Shown here piece after piece: positions 9,340-19,200 of a stretch of 64,000 nucleotides of DNA. The notes below the pieces were generated by a model. It made no database searches and had not been told where the DNA came from. It saw nothing but the letters and a program-made list of their open reading frames with translations. The stretch's first letter is position 1. The number at the start of each line of letters is the position of its first letter. Where the stretch lies: NCBI RefSeq assembly GCF_006007885.1, contig NZ_VCRO01000002.1, forward strand, positions 434,001 to 498,000, in the 5' to 3' direction. A program made the position numbers and the translations under genes. Origin of the DNA: Alteribacter natronophilus. Lineage in GTDB: Bacteria; Bacillota; Bacilli; Bacillales; Salisediminibacteriaceae.

Positions 9340-10935
9340 ATGACGGTACAGTGGCTAAAACATCTAACAGAAGAAGTGGCTGCCGAAGCCTCCGGTCATT
9401 ACCTTTGTCCCTACCTTGTGGCTCTTGAAGGCTGGAGACGCGGATTGACACTCAAGTGGTACAAAGAGGCTGCGGAACCGTTCAGGGAGATGAAGACCTG
9501 GTACACGCAAAAACCGGGCAAACTCTTCTCTCTTACTGGGAATGACGGAAAGACATATTACTTTTTCAGAACCCGGGGGAATACGATCACAAACCGTGCA
9601 GTGGAAATCTGCGCAGATAAGAATCTGACAAAAGCAGAGCTTATAAAAGGCGGGGTGAACACGCCTCCGGGGACAAGTGTTCGTGCCTCTCAACCAGAAC
9701 AGGAGCTGATATCTTCGGCAGAGGATATCGGCTTTCCCCTTGTTATTAAACCGCTGGACGGCAGTTTTGGCAGAGGTGTTTTCCCAGGTATTGAAAACGG
9801 GCGGCAGTTAAAACAGGCTGTAAAGAAACTCCGCAGCAGTAATGTGGAAGATCTGATCCTCGAAAAGCACGTATCGGGGGACGAATACAGAGTATATGTG
9901 GTGGACAGCCGTACAGTGGGCGTACTGAAAAGGATTCCGGCCAATGTAACTGGTGACGGGCGCAGTACGATTCAAATGCTTGCTGAGGAAAAAAACAGAA
10001 AGCGGATGCAGAATCCGCGACTGAAAAGCTGTCCTATCGTAATCGGAGCGGACGAAAAAGCGTTTCTTAAAAAATCCGGGTTAAGTCCTGAGAGTGTGCC
10101 TGACAAAGGGAGTACTGTGTTTCTTACTGCCAAAAGCAATATATCATCAGGCGGTGACCCTGTTGACGTAACCGATGAGTTTCCGGATGCGGCGAAACAG
10201 GAGGCCGTGAAAGCCGTGAAGGCAATTCCCGGACTGCCTTATGCAGGAGTGGACCTCATACTGGATGAAGAGAGCGGTAAAGCAGAAGTAATCGAAATTA
10301 ATCCGACCGCACAGATCGGCTCCCTCCTTTTCCCTTCTTCCGGAAAAGCCAGGGATATACCGGGGGCCATTGTGGATCACTATTTTCCGGAAACGGCAGG
10401 CAAGGGAAGATCGACGCTGTATTTCAGTTTTAAGGAAACGATGCGCCCACTTGAAAGCGGATCTGCTGTTTGGGCAGCAGTGAGCCCGGCTGCCCCTCAG
10501 CCATTAACGGGTGAATCAGTTATTATAAGCTGCCGTGATCACGATATTCAGCTTCAGTTCAGTCTCAGGGAGCTGGCCGAAAGTTATCAGCTTCATGGAT
10601 CGCTTAAGAGCAAATCGGAGTCGGAGCTGGAAATGGTGATTGCCGGGCCCTCAGAGTCACAGCTGGAAAATTTTAAGGCAAAAGCCGTTAGTGAATATGA
10701 TGTCGGCATAGGACCTGCCGCTCCAGCTTCAGGGATCCTTCGTCCGGGATTTGCCATAGAAGATGAACCCCGGAAAATGAAAGAGAATCTGAGGGAGCTG
10801 GAACTGACGATCACAGAGGTTGAAAAGAAACGGAGAAACGCCGAAAAGAAACTGCGAATGATGCGGAGAAGCACGTCGTGGAAAATCAGTCTGCCAATCC
10901 GTGCGTTTGCAAAATTGTTAAGGAAACTCAGGTAA
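9340..10935 (+). CDS. Cyanophycin-synthetase-like ATP-grasp protein, paralog 1
   Basis: First of three tandem paralogs, 531 residues. A short N-terminal domain carries LEGWRRGL (residues 29-36). The ATP-grasp core follows: FPLVIKPLDGSFGRGV, DLILEKHVSGDEYRVYV, RIPANVTGDGRSTI, SNISSGGDPVDVTDEF and GVDLILDEESGKAEVIEINP. These match the glutathione-synthetase-like ligase part of cyanophycin synthetases. The metal/phosphate-binding end reads NPTAQIG, where the paralogs read N-T/S-RPG-I/L-G, so activity may be altered. The C-terminus is a coiled coil followed by STSWKISLPIRAFAKLLRKL. Start ATG 9340 has AGGGGGAAACGAG upstream. Likely forms amide bonds on the polymer; substrate unknown. Confidence 0.75.
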   Translation: MTVQWLKHLTEEVAAEASGHYLCPYLVALEGWRRGLTLKWYKEAAEPFREMKTWYTQKPGKLFSLTGNDGKTYYFFRTRGNTITNRAVEICADKNLTKAELIKGGVNTPPGTSVRASQPEQELISSAEDIGFPLVIKPLDGSFGRGVFPGIENGRQLKQAVKKLRSSNVEDLILEKHVSGDEYRVYVVDSRTVGVLKRIPANVTGDGRSTIQMLAEEKNRKRMQNPRLKSCPIVIGADEKAFLKKSGLSPESVPDKGSTVFLTAKSNISSGGDPVDVTDEFPDAAKQEAVKAVKAIPGLPYAGVDLILDEESGKAEVIEINPTAQIGSLLFPSSGKARDIPGAIVDHYFPETAGKGRSTLYFSFKETMRPLESGSAVWAAVSPAAPQPLTGESVIISCRDHDIQLQFSLRELAESYQLHGSLKSKSESELEMVIAGPSESQLENFKAKAVSEYDVGIGPAAPASGILRPGFAIEDEPRKMKENLRELELTITEVEKKRRNAEKKLRMMRRSTSWKISLPIRAFAKLLRKLR

Positions 10936-10956
10936 TGGGAGAAGGGAGGGAAAACA

Positions 10957-12558
10957 GTGGAAATTGATAAGAATCAGTGGCTGGACCATCTGAAAGAAGG
11001 GATCCCTGTTGAGGCGGTTAAAAATAAAATCAGCATGTATACGATTTCTCTTGAAGGCTGGCGTAGGGGGCTTTCCCTGTGTTTTTCTTCTGTAAAGGGA
11101 TCTTCAGGTGAGCTCTCGGATATCAGATATTCCCTGAGCGACGGGCGGAACACTCACGTTTTTGAAGGCTCCAAAGGAGACCTGGTTACAGATGAAGCAC
11201 GTGCCATCTGTGATGACAAGAAAAGGACGTATGAGTACCTTGAACATGCAGGGGTTCCCTATCCTAAAGGGAAGACCTTTGACGCCGGGCAAACGGATGG
11301 CGATATTCTTTCATTTGCTTCACAAATAGGCTACCCGGTGGTTCTTAAGCCTTTAAACGGAAGCGGGGGAAAAGGTGTAGTCGTTAATATCAAAACGGAA
11401 AAAGCACTTGAGGAAGCTCTCGCTTATGTGCGCGGTACGCTGGGGTTTGACGATGTCATTCTCGAACAGTTTGTAACAGGAGAGGAAATTCGTCTTTATG
11501 TACTCGAAGACCGGGTGCTGGCAGCTGTAAATCGCGTACCTGCCAACGTTACAGGAGACGGTGTCCATTCTGTTGAAAAACTTATTGAGATGAAAAATGA
11601 GGCGAGAAAGCAGGTTCCTCACCTGTACCACCGGCCAATTAAATACGATAAACACCTCTACAGTACCCTTCGTTCGAAGAAGGTTGCCTTCACGGATGTG
11701 CCTCCGAAAGGCGAAAAAGTGTATGTTAAAAGAGTGAGTAATGTTTCAGCCGGGGGCGATCCTGTTGACCTGACAGATGAATTTCCTGAAGAGCTTAAGG
11801 ATATAGCGGTAAAGGCGTCCCAGGCCATTCCCGGGCTGGTGCACAGCGGTGTGGATATGATTGTCGATCATGACATGACCAGCGGTGTGGTCATTGAAGT
11901 AAATACCCGTCCAGGCATTGGTTCTCATCTGTTTCCCGTGCAGGGGAGGGCCAGAGATATTCCAAAAGCCCTGATTGACTTTTATTTTCCTGGTACTCTT
12001 CAGGATAAGTCACCCTTTACCTTCGACTTTTCCCTTGTGGAAGACTGTCTTAAAAATGGAGTTACCAATGAGATTGAACTGGCTCCCTGCCCTGCAGGAC
12101 CTCTTGATCAGGAGCAGGTCCTCATATCGGATGCGGGTCTGAAGGTGGACCATCACCTGCTTGAAAAAATCAGGAACCTGGCAGTGGGAGCGGGTCTGCA
12201 TGGCTATGTCAAAAGAGTCAGTGAGACGGAATTGGAAGTGTCTGCACTGCATGAGGAAAGAAAAATCCTGGATGATTTTATCCAGCAGGCAGTGAAGCTG
12301 GCAGGGGATTCATCGACGGCTGAAGTCAGGGATAATCCCGAAGAACAGGTCAAAAAAACAGGGTTTCATATTATCTATTCGGAATCGCGCACACTTACAG
12401 CCATGAAACATGACTATGAACTGCTTCAGAAAAAACTGGATCGGGAAAAAAGGCAGCTGGAGCGTGCGGAAAAGAGGATTTCAGAGATGCTGGGGAGCCA
12501 GGCATGGAAATGGACTGCCTTTGTGAGAACACTGGGAGATCGAGCTAAATCCAGGTAA
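10957..12558 (+). CDS. Cyanophycin-synthetase-like ATP-grasp ligase, paralog 2
   Basis: Second tandem paralog, 533 residues, colinear with its neighbours. It has LEGWRRGLSL near residue 32, the ATP-binding segment YPVVLKPLNGSGGKGVVV, IRLYVLEDRVLAAVNRVPANVTGDG, NVSAGGDPVDLTDEF, and the intact metal-binding end VIEVNTRPGIGSHLFP near residue 314. After about 130 less conserved residues comes a coiled coil and a short tail, GSQAWKWTAFVRTLGDRAKS. GTG start at 10957 with GGGAGGG seven bases upstream. It follows paralog 1 by 21 bases, so the two are almost certainly cotranscribed. The catalytic residues look complete, so it is a probable amino-acid or peptide ligase; the acceptor is unknown. Confidence 0.78.
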   Translation: MEIDKNQWLDHLKEGIPVEAVKNKISMYTISLEGWRRGLSLCFSSVKGSSGELSDIRYSLSDGRNTHVFEGSKGDLVTDEARAICDDKKRTYEYLEHAGVPYPKGKTFDAGQTDGDILSFASQIGYPVVLKPLNGSGGKGVVVNIKTEKALEEALAYVRGTLGFDDVILEQFVTGEEIRLYVLEDRVLAAVNRVPANVTGDGVHSVEKLIEMKNEARKQVPHLYHRPIKYDKHLYSTLRSKKVAFTDVPPKGEKVYVKRVSNVSAGGDPVDLTDEFPEELKDIAVKASQAIPGLVHSGVDMIVDHDMTSGVVIEVNTRPGIGSHLFPVQGRARDIPKALIDFYFPGTLQDKSPFTFDFSLVEDCLKNGVTNEIELAPCPAGPLDQEQVLISDAGLKVDHHLLEKIRNLAVGAGLHGYVKRVSETELEVSALHEERKILDDFIQQAVKLAGDSSTAEVRDNPEEQVKKTGFHIIYSESRTLTAMKHDYELLQKKLDREKRQLERAEKRISEMLGSQAWKWTAFVRTLGDRAKSR

Positions 12559-12601
12559 AAAATTGTAAGGAAGAATTGTGTCGGAAAAAAGCAGCGGACT
12601 T

Positions 12602-12610
12602 TGTTATAAT
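12602..12610 (+). promoter_or_regulatory. Extended -10 promoter for the third ligase gene
   Basis: TG-T-TATAAT, the same nine bases as the promoter at 249-257, lies 43 bases before the start of paralog 3, in the only gap of more than 90 bases in this part of the cluster. No good -35 hexamer accompanies it. It would allow separate expression of the last ligase. Confidence 0.5.
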
Positions 12611-12652
12611 AAAGCAGAATTCATCTAAGGACGTGGAAGGAAGGATTAACAA

Positions 12653-14257
12653 ATGGCAGCGACAACGTATAAATGGCTACCTCACCTTGAAGGAGCAGTA
12701 CCGACTGCCGGACAGGGAAAACGGATCAGTACCTACACAGTTGCACTGGAAGGCTGGCGCAGAGGGATTGCCACCAAATTTTACAGCGAATTTGATGAGG
12801 AAAATAAACTGAAGGTACGCTACTGCCTGAGTTATGGTGGGAGAGAGCACCATTTTGAACTGTCAAAAGGGGATAAAGTAACCAAAGAAGCGTTTCATAT
12901 CTGCGATGATAAAGATCTTACAAAGAAAGTACTTGCAAAAGCAGGTGTGCCGGTTCCCAGGGGAGAAAAATTCGGCGGAAACGTAAGCGATGAGGAAATC
13001 CTCCGCTATGCTGCTGAACTGGGCTTCCCTCTTGTTTTAAAACCGGTAAGTGCGAACGGCGGCAAAGGGGTATTTGCCAATGTCAGAGATATGCAGGTTC
13101 TAAAGGAAGCGCTCCCGTATGTCCGCAGCGAACTGGGTTATAAGGAAGTCATCATTGAAACTCACGTACCGGGGGATAAGGAATACAGAATTATTGTTCT
13201 TGAAGACCGGGTTCTGGGTGCCATGCACAGAATTCCTGCCAATGTTGTGGGAGACGGGGTTCATACCATTCGTGAACTGATTTATCAGAAGAACGATTTC
13301 CGTAAGAAAAATCCTCATCTGACGAGCCGTCTTATTAAAATTGACAAAGAAGTTCTCTACATGATCAAAGAAGCCGGTTATCAGCTGGACGAGGTACTTG
13401 AGCAGGACAAGCGTCTGTTCCTGAGGGTTCAGAGCAATCTCTCCAATGGAGGGGACTCTGTAGATGTCACCCACAAGCTGACACCTGAGATGAGACACAT
13501 TGCCATTGAAGCAACGAAGGCAGTGCCGGGACTGGCTCACAGTGGTGTAGACCTTATTATTGATGAAGAGGAACGTTCAGGTGTTGTCATAGAAGTGAAT
13601 TCAAGACCGGGTCTTGGCGGCCATCTGTTCCCCATGGAAGGGAAAGCACGTGACTTCGCCAAGGAATTCATTGATTTCTACTTTCCTGAAACAGTAGAGA
13701 ATGATAGATCCAGCCTTTATTTTAATTTTGACAGTATTCTGGAGCCTATTAAAAGCCGTTCGGCAACTACGGTTGAATTACCTGTACCTCCGCTTGGAAC
13801 ATTGAAGGGCCGCAGGTTCGTTATTTCCGGAACGATCGAAATGAACGGTTTCAAGAAATTTGTCAAAAGGCAGGCGCTGCAGAACAACCTTCAGGGGTAC
13901 GTAAAGGCAGGCGGCGGTGCTGAAGATGACGAGGCCGTTATCGTTGTTGTAGGAGAGAACTATGCGGATATCCAGAACTTTAAAGATGAATGCCTTGAAG
14001 AGCTGAAAGATTCACAGGGTATCAGTATCGAAGAGTCCGAATGGAAAAAACCCGTTAAGATGGGATTTGAGGCTCTTTCCAAAGGAAAAAGCAAGAGTAA
14101 GAAGGATCTGGAAAAAGAAGTTAATCAGCTTGTTCGTGATAAAGAGCGACTGGAAAAAGAACTCAACAAGATGAAGCAGAGTAACTCCTGGAAGATCACT
14201 TCACCTGTCAGATTAATTCTTGATGCCGTCAAAAAAATTGTAAGACTAAAAAGATAG
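12653..14257 (+). CDS. Cyanophycin-synthetase-like ATP-grasp ligase, paralog 3
   Basis: Third tandem paralog, 534 residues. N-terminal LEGWRRGIATKFY (about residue 31), ATP-binding FPLVLKPVSANGGKGVFAN, EYRIIVLEDRVLGAMHRIPANVVGDG, SNLSNGGDSVDVTH, and an intact metal-binding end VIEVNSRPGLGGHLFP near residue 313. The C-terminus is a coiled coil ending in SNSWKITSPVRLILDAVKKI. ATG start at 12653 behind GGAAGGAAGGATT. It has its own extended -10 promoter and is followed by a bidirectional terminator, so it ends the plus-strand cluster. The family (ATP-grasp, amide-bond forming) is secure; whether it elongates a poly-amino-acid or decorates a glycan is inference from context. Confidence 0.78.
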   Translation: MAATTYKWLPHLEGAVPTAGQGKRISTYTVALEGWRRGIATKFYSEFDEENKLKVRYCLSYGGREHHFELSKGDKVTKEAFHICDDKDLTKKVLAKAGVPVPRGEKFGGNVSDEEILRYAAELGFPLVLKPVSANGGKGVFANVRDMQVLKEALPYVRSELGYKEVIIETHVPGDKEYRIIVLEDRVLGAMHRIPANVVGDGVHTIRELIYQKNDFRKKNPHLTSRLIKIDKEVLYMIKEAGYQLDEVLEQDKRLFLRVQSNLSNGGDSVDVTHKLTPEMRHIAIEATKAVPGLAHSGVDLIIDEEERSGVVIEVNSRPGLGGHLFPMEGKARDFAKEFIDFYFPETVENDRSSLYFNFDSILEPIKSRSATTVELPVPPLGTLKGRRFVISGTIEMNGFKKFVKRQALQNNLQGYVKAGGGAEDDEAVIVVVGENYADIQNFKDECLEELKDSQGISIEESEWKKPVKMGFEALSKGKSKSKKDLEKEVNQLVRDKERLEKELNKMKQSNSWKITSPVRLILDAVKKIVRLKR

Positions 14258-14261
14258 ATCA

Positions 14262-14299
14262 AAAAAATGGTGTCCCCAATGAGGAGGACACCATTTTTT
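14262..14299. terminator. Bidirectional intrinsic terminator
   Basis: A perfect stem AAAAAATGGTGTCC / GGACACCATTTTTT with a 10-base loop lies between the convergent ligase and unknown genes. The A-run on one side and T-run on the other let it work on both strands. Confidence 0.85.
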
Positions 14300-14306
14300 A
14301 ATGCAT

Positions 14307-16001
14307 TTAACGTTCCATAAGAATGTTGTGATAGGCGATAAAACTTGAAATGTTGTGCTGGGTATAGTCATTTCTCAGTTCAAAATTGTTCAGGCCCTGG
14401 TGAACAGCGCCAAGACAGAGCTGCTGATTATCAAAGTACATGACCGATTCGGGTTTTAAGTGAAGCTGGAGCTGGAACCTGATCCCATGCTCAACCGCCT
14501 CTCTGTATTTGGCGGCATTTTCCGTATACCCGTGGTCGGCCGCAAGACGATAAGTTGCCGAGAGCCCCTCGCTTCGGCATGCCACAGGAGTAGAAGCATT
14601 TCCGGAGGAGGCGTATGCACCGATTTTGTCTTTGCTGTTAACATTATCGAAAAGCTGGGTTTTAATCATGGCATCTGCGATCAGAAAGGCATGATTCAGG
14701 TATTTTTGGTCCGGTCTTTCTCTGTAAAGATCATTCAGTGCATAAAGGAGCCAGTGGTCGTGCGTAATTGTGTCGATTGTTGCATCGTTGTCCCGAATAT
14801 CAATCAGGTATTTTGCTTCATTTTCTGCCGCATCGAGCCATTCTTCATTTCGGTCTATCTGATAGAGACGGACAAGTGAAAGGATCGCTTCCCCTGGGTA
14901 GTAGCCTGAAACGAATCCTGTATCCTCACCGGTCTCATAATTCTGCTTATGAACGGAAAATTTCCCGGTTTCGTCCTGGGACTCTTTCATCCATCGAGCC
15001 ATGCTCTGCATTAACGGCAGATACTGCTGATCATCGAAAACGTTTGTATATTTTGCAAGCGCCACAAGAGCCAGAGCGTTTCCACCCAGTTTGAAGTGTC
15101 CTTTTTCCAGGATCACTTTTGTCTGGTGGCCGTTAATTTCAAGGTCTTTTACTCTTTTAAAGAGGTATTTTAAACCATTGTCAATTTCCTGCTTCAGCTC
15201 CGGATCGGGCATCATTTCATAAGTCTCAATCATGGAATAAAGAGTCCCCGAATGACGCAGGATATTGTATTTGGATGGTGTTTCATTCTGCTCGGGATGA
15301 TAGGTATAAATAAATCTGCCTTCGTTGTTGATGACGTTCTTATAATAATGATTCTTTGTCAGCTTAATAGTGTCATAAAGAAGATCTGCAGTCAGTTCTG
15401 CAGGTCCCTTTCGGCGGCCCCTGGTCAGGGAATGGACTTCACTGCCATCCGTAAAGTAGGATTTTGTGCGGATACGGCTGATTTTAAGGGATTTGGAGCT
15501 GAGAAGACTGGTCATAAGCTTTTGGCGATCCTGAAGGCCATGTTTCTCAAAGGCTTTCAGAATGTTTGAAGGAATGACTTTTTTATCCTTAACCATACTG
15601 TATGAGAGTACTTCCTCGGGCAGGAAAGCAGCCTCGTAGTCATTTTCAAGCATCAGACCGTCCGTCCTGCTTCGGAAAGAAAGTTCTGTTGACGACGGGT
15701 TAACATTTTTGCCGTCCTTTGTAACTTCCCGGATATCCTGGAGAATATCGAGCTTCACTGATTCGGCTCGGAAATGGGCCGGACGGAGCTCGTTAAATCT
15801 GCTCACCGCTTCCTGTACTGCAAGGTAGTGCGTAAGTCCTTTTCCTGCAGTGACATAAGCTCTTGATTTGCGGTCACTTACCGAAAGATAAACAATCACT
15901 TCGTCGCCCATTCTATAAGACTCTGTATTAAATTCATCTATATGTTCCAGTGATTTCTGCTGTCTGATGGATCTGTAAATGGCTTTCATCTGCTTCTTCA
16001 T
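14307..16001 (-). CDS. Unknown protein with predicted alpha/alpha-toroid domain
   Basis: 564 residues, no signal peptide or membrane segment. Residues 1-220 are not recognised with confidence. From about 220 the chain is repeatedly helical with spaced aromatic/glycine motifs (GGNALALVALAKYTN, GYYPGEAILSLVRLY, HDHWLLYALNDLY, EGLSATYRLA), the look of an (alpha/alpha)6 barrel as in glycoside hydrolases, polysaccharide lyases, epimerases and cyclases. Start ATG 16001 has GGAGGTG upstream on the minus strand. It is convergent with the ligase cluster and separated from it only by a shared terminator, so a role in the same polymer (hydrolase, lyase or epimerase) is a fair guess but unproven. Confidence 0.6.
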   Translation of the reverse strand: MKKQMKAIYRSIRQQKSLEHIDEFNTESYRMGDEVIVYLSVSDRKSRAYVTAGKGLTHYLAVQEAVSRFNELRPAHFRAESVKLDILQDIREVTKDGKNVNPSSTELSFRSRTDGLMLENDYEAAFLPEEVLSYSMVKDKKVIPSNILKAFEKHGLQDRQKLMTSLLSSKSLKISRIRTKSYFTDGSEVHSLTRGRRKGPAELTADLLYDTIKLTKNHYYKNVINNEGRFIYTYHPEQNETPSKYNILRHSGTLYSMIETYEMMPDPELKQEIDNGLKYLFKRVKDLEINGHQTKVILEKGHFKLGGNALALVALAKYTNVFDDQQYLPLMQSMARWMKESQDETGKFSVHKQNYETGEDTGFVSGYYPGEAILSLVRLYQIDRNEEWLDAAENEAKYLIDIRDNDATIDTITHDHWLLYALNDLYRERPDQKYLNHAFLIADAMIKTQLFDNVNSKDKIGAYASSGNASTPVACRSEGLSATYRLAADHGYTENAAKYREAVEHGIRFQLQLHLKPESVMYFDNQQLCLGAVHQGLNNFELRNDYTQHNISSFIAYHNILMER

Positions 16002-16082
16002 AAGGCACCTCCGTATAGATAGACTTTACCATATTATCTTAAAAAAATTATCTGTTTTCATAAAAAAACAAGGTTTAGCCTA

Positions 16083-16111
16083 TTGAAATCTGTTACGGGT
16101 ACCCAGATAAT
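16083..16111 (+). promoter_or_regulatory. Sigma-A-type promoter before the glucosaminidase gene
   Basis: TTGAAA, a 17-base spacer, and GATAAT. The gap to the preferred TTG start at 16238 leaves a leader of about 120 bases. Confidence 0.55.
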
Positions 16112-16237
16112 AGAAAAGGATATTTTATGTCCAAAAGTGTAAAAAAACCTCAAATTATATACATTAATCAACTATTACATCGAATTTTTTATTCATGCTG
16201 GTTTTTTTACAATTATGGGGAGAGGGAGAGGATAGGG

Positions 16238-19200
16238 TTGCTCAAAGCAAAGTTTAACAATTTCATAGTCTGCCTGCTGATCTTTACGCTGGTATTTACA
16301 CCCGGCCTGCAGGTTGCGGCTGATGATCAGCCGCAGGACTCGGCATCATCGACCGAAGAAGGGGAAAAAAGAGAGATAGCCCCAATTGAAATTGACTATG
16401 CCGTCACCAATCAGGATAGAGAATCTGTTCTGTTAACATTCACAGGAGACTCCAATGACGAAGCTCAGACGCTTTTGGTTTATAACCGGGAAGCAGAAGA
16501 GTTTGAAGGGGTCATCACAGACGTTGAGGAAGACGGGGAAGTCGTTTTTGAATGGGACCTTCATGTTACGCCATTTCCTGATGAGGAAGAGTCCAGTGAA
16601 AGGGTTAAACTGGAAGATGGCAATTATGAAGTGATTCTGGCCGTTATGGCTGAAGAGAAAGAACTTAAGGTTACGCATCTGCAGAATTTCGTTCTACATA
16701 GTGAACGGCCGGTTGTGGTTCTGCCGGACGCTGAGGGTGAAAATAACTACGAGCTGCAGACAAACGAGTTTACAGGTGTCGTAGAGTCAGCTCTTCATTC
16801 TTTATTTTCCAATGAGGAAGGATCTCGTGCTGTTGAAGCGGAATTCGAGGTTCTGAACGGGGATGAGGTGCTTGAGTCAGGCACGCTGGATTTGAAAGAA
16901 AACGGAGAGTTTACAATCGATTCCGTTTTTCCTGAAGGGGAAAGCGTTCTTGTGATCCACGGCTCCGATCTTGCAGGTAACAAGTTCAGTGAAGAACTGA
17001 AACTGTTCAGAACTGATGAAGAGCAAGCTGCGGAACAACAAGCTTCGGAAGAAATTACAGACGAAGAAACTCCATCATCTGAGGCCGACAGTGAAAAGGA
17101 GCAGGAGACCAACGCGAAAGATGTAAGTGGAGACAAGGAATCTGAAGATAAGAAGTCTGAAGATAAGAAGTCTGAAGAAGAGAGCGGTGCTGAACTGTTT
17201 ACGGCTCAGACTTCTTCCGACAGTGATCATGAAACAGCATTGACCGGAGAGAAAGTCCGTCGGCTGAAGCTTAACCTTACGGAGCTTGGCTTCGGAAATT
17301 TCCCGTCTGATCCGTCAGGAAATTACGGCCCCGTAACGGAGGGAGTTATCAAGGAATTTCAGGAACACTATGGACTTCCTGCAGACGGTGAAGCTGATGA
17401 AGCAATTCTGGCTCTAACAGACGAGATGGTTGAAACCGGGTTTTATGACGGTGCGGCAGGCGATCACATCGTCACACTTAAACAGCAGCTTACTGCCCTT
17501 GGATTTGGCAATTTTCCGTCATCTCCATCCAACCGGTACGGTCCGGTAACGATGGGAGTAGTAAGTGATTTTCAGGAAACTGAAGGGTTGCCTGTGACAG
17601 GTATTGCAGACACAGCTGTCCTTGATAGACTGAACAATCTATTGGACGGAGAGTACTACGATGGTGCTGAAGGAAATTACGTTGTCGTCCTAAAAGAGAA
17701 TTTAACTAAGCTCGGGTTTGGTTCATTTCCGGAAAATCCCTCACAGCGATATGGCCCGGTAACTATGGGTGTTGTGGGAGATTTCCAGGAATTTTATGGA
17801 CTTCCTGTCACTGGCCTTGCTGATGACTCTACTCTTGCTGAAATTGATGCCCTTTTGGCGCTCGGGTATTTTGACGGCGCCGCGGGAGATTACATCCAGG
17901 AGCTTAAAATACAGCTTACAAAACTGGAGTACGGCAACTTTCCGACATCTCCGTCAAATCGGTATGGTCCTGTAACAATGGGAGTTGTAGAGGAATTCCA
18001 GGCTGCTAACGGGCTTCCGGCAAACGGGATTGTTACAGAAGAAACGCTCACCAAAATCGAAGCCCTATTGTCACCTCCTTATGAATCAGGTGACCGTCAT
18101 TACTACATTCAGCTGATGAAGCAGGATTTGACAGCCCTCGGTTTCGGTAACTTCCCGTCGACTCCTTCCTACGCATACGGTTCTGTAACCTCCGGTGTAG
18201 TTAAGGAATTTCAGAAAGCCTACGGACTTGATGCGACAGGGGTTGCAGATGAGGAGACACTCACAATGATCCAGGAGCTTCTCGATGCAGATGTGGCAGT
18301 AATTAAAGCAGAACTTCAAAAGCTGGGTTACGGTAACTTTGGAGAAAATCCATCAAATGCCTATGATCGCGCTTTAAGAGAAGCACTTGAAGAGTTCCAG
18401 ACTTTTTATGGCCTGGAAGTTTCAGGTGCCCCGGATGAAGCAACAATTGCGGAAATTGAAAAGCATATCAGCTTTGGCTACTACGATGGCGCTGTCAGCA
18501 GTGACATTAGAGATCTGAAGCTTCAGCTTACAAAACTGGAATACGGAAACTTTCCTTCCGACCCTTCACGCAATTATGGTCCGGTAACGATGGGGGTTGT
18601 AGAAGAATTTCAGTCAGATCAGGGACTGCCTGCCAATGGTATAGTGACAGAGGCAACACTTGAAAAGATATACTCATTACTGGCGCCTCCATATCAGTCA
18701 GGAGACCGGCATGTATACATCCAGACGATGAAAATGGATCTGACTGAGCTTGGCTTCGGAAACTTTCCAAGCTCGCCATCCTACGCCTACGGCTCTGTTA
18801 CTTCCGGAGTGGTGAAAGAATTCCAGGAAGCGTTTGGTCTGGATGTCACGGGCATTGCAGATGAAGAAACACTGAAAGTAATTTCTGACCTTCTTGATGG
18901 AGGAGAAGAAACAGCTGCTCTAAAATCAAACCTGACCAAACTGGGTTACAGCGGTTTTGGGGACAGCCCATCACATGTTTATGACCGCGCTCTAAGAGAT
19001 ACTGTTGCCGAATTCCAGGCGTTTTACGGACTCTCGGAAACTGGCACAGTAAATGAAGCGACACTTACAACGATTGATAACCTTATCAGTTTCGGGTATT
19101 ACGATGGCGCTTCCAGCGATGAAATCAGAGAGCTGAAAATTCAGCTGACGAAGCTTGATTACGGTAATTTTCCTGACGATCCTTCCCGTAATTACGGACC

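Noticed and set aside
16127-16237. Earlier ATG for the glucosaminidase
   Set aside because: It would bury the signal peptide behind 37 residues; TTG at 16238 has a good ribosome site.
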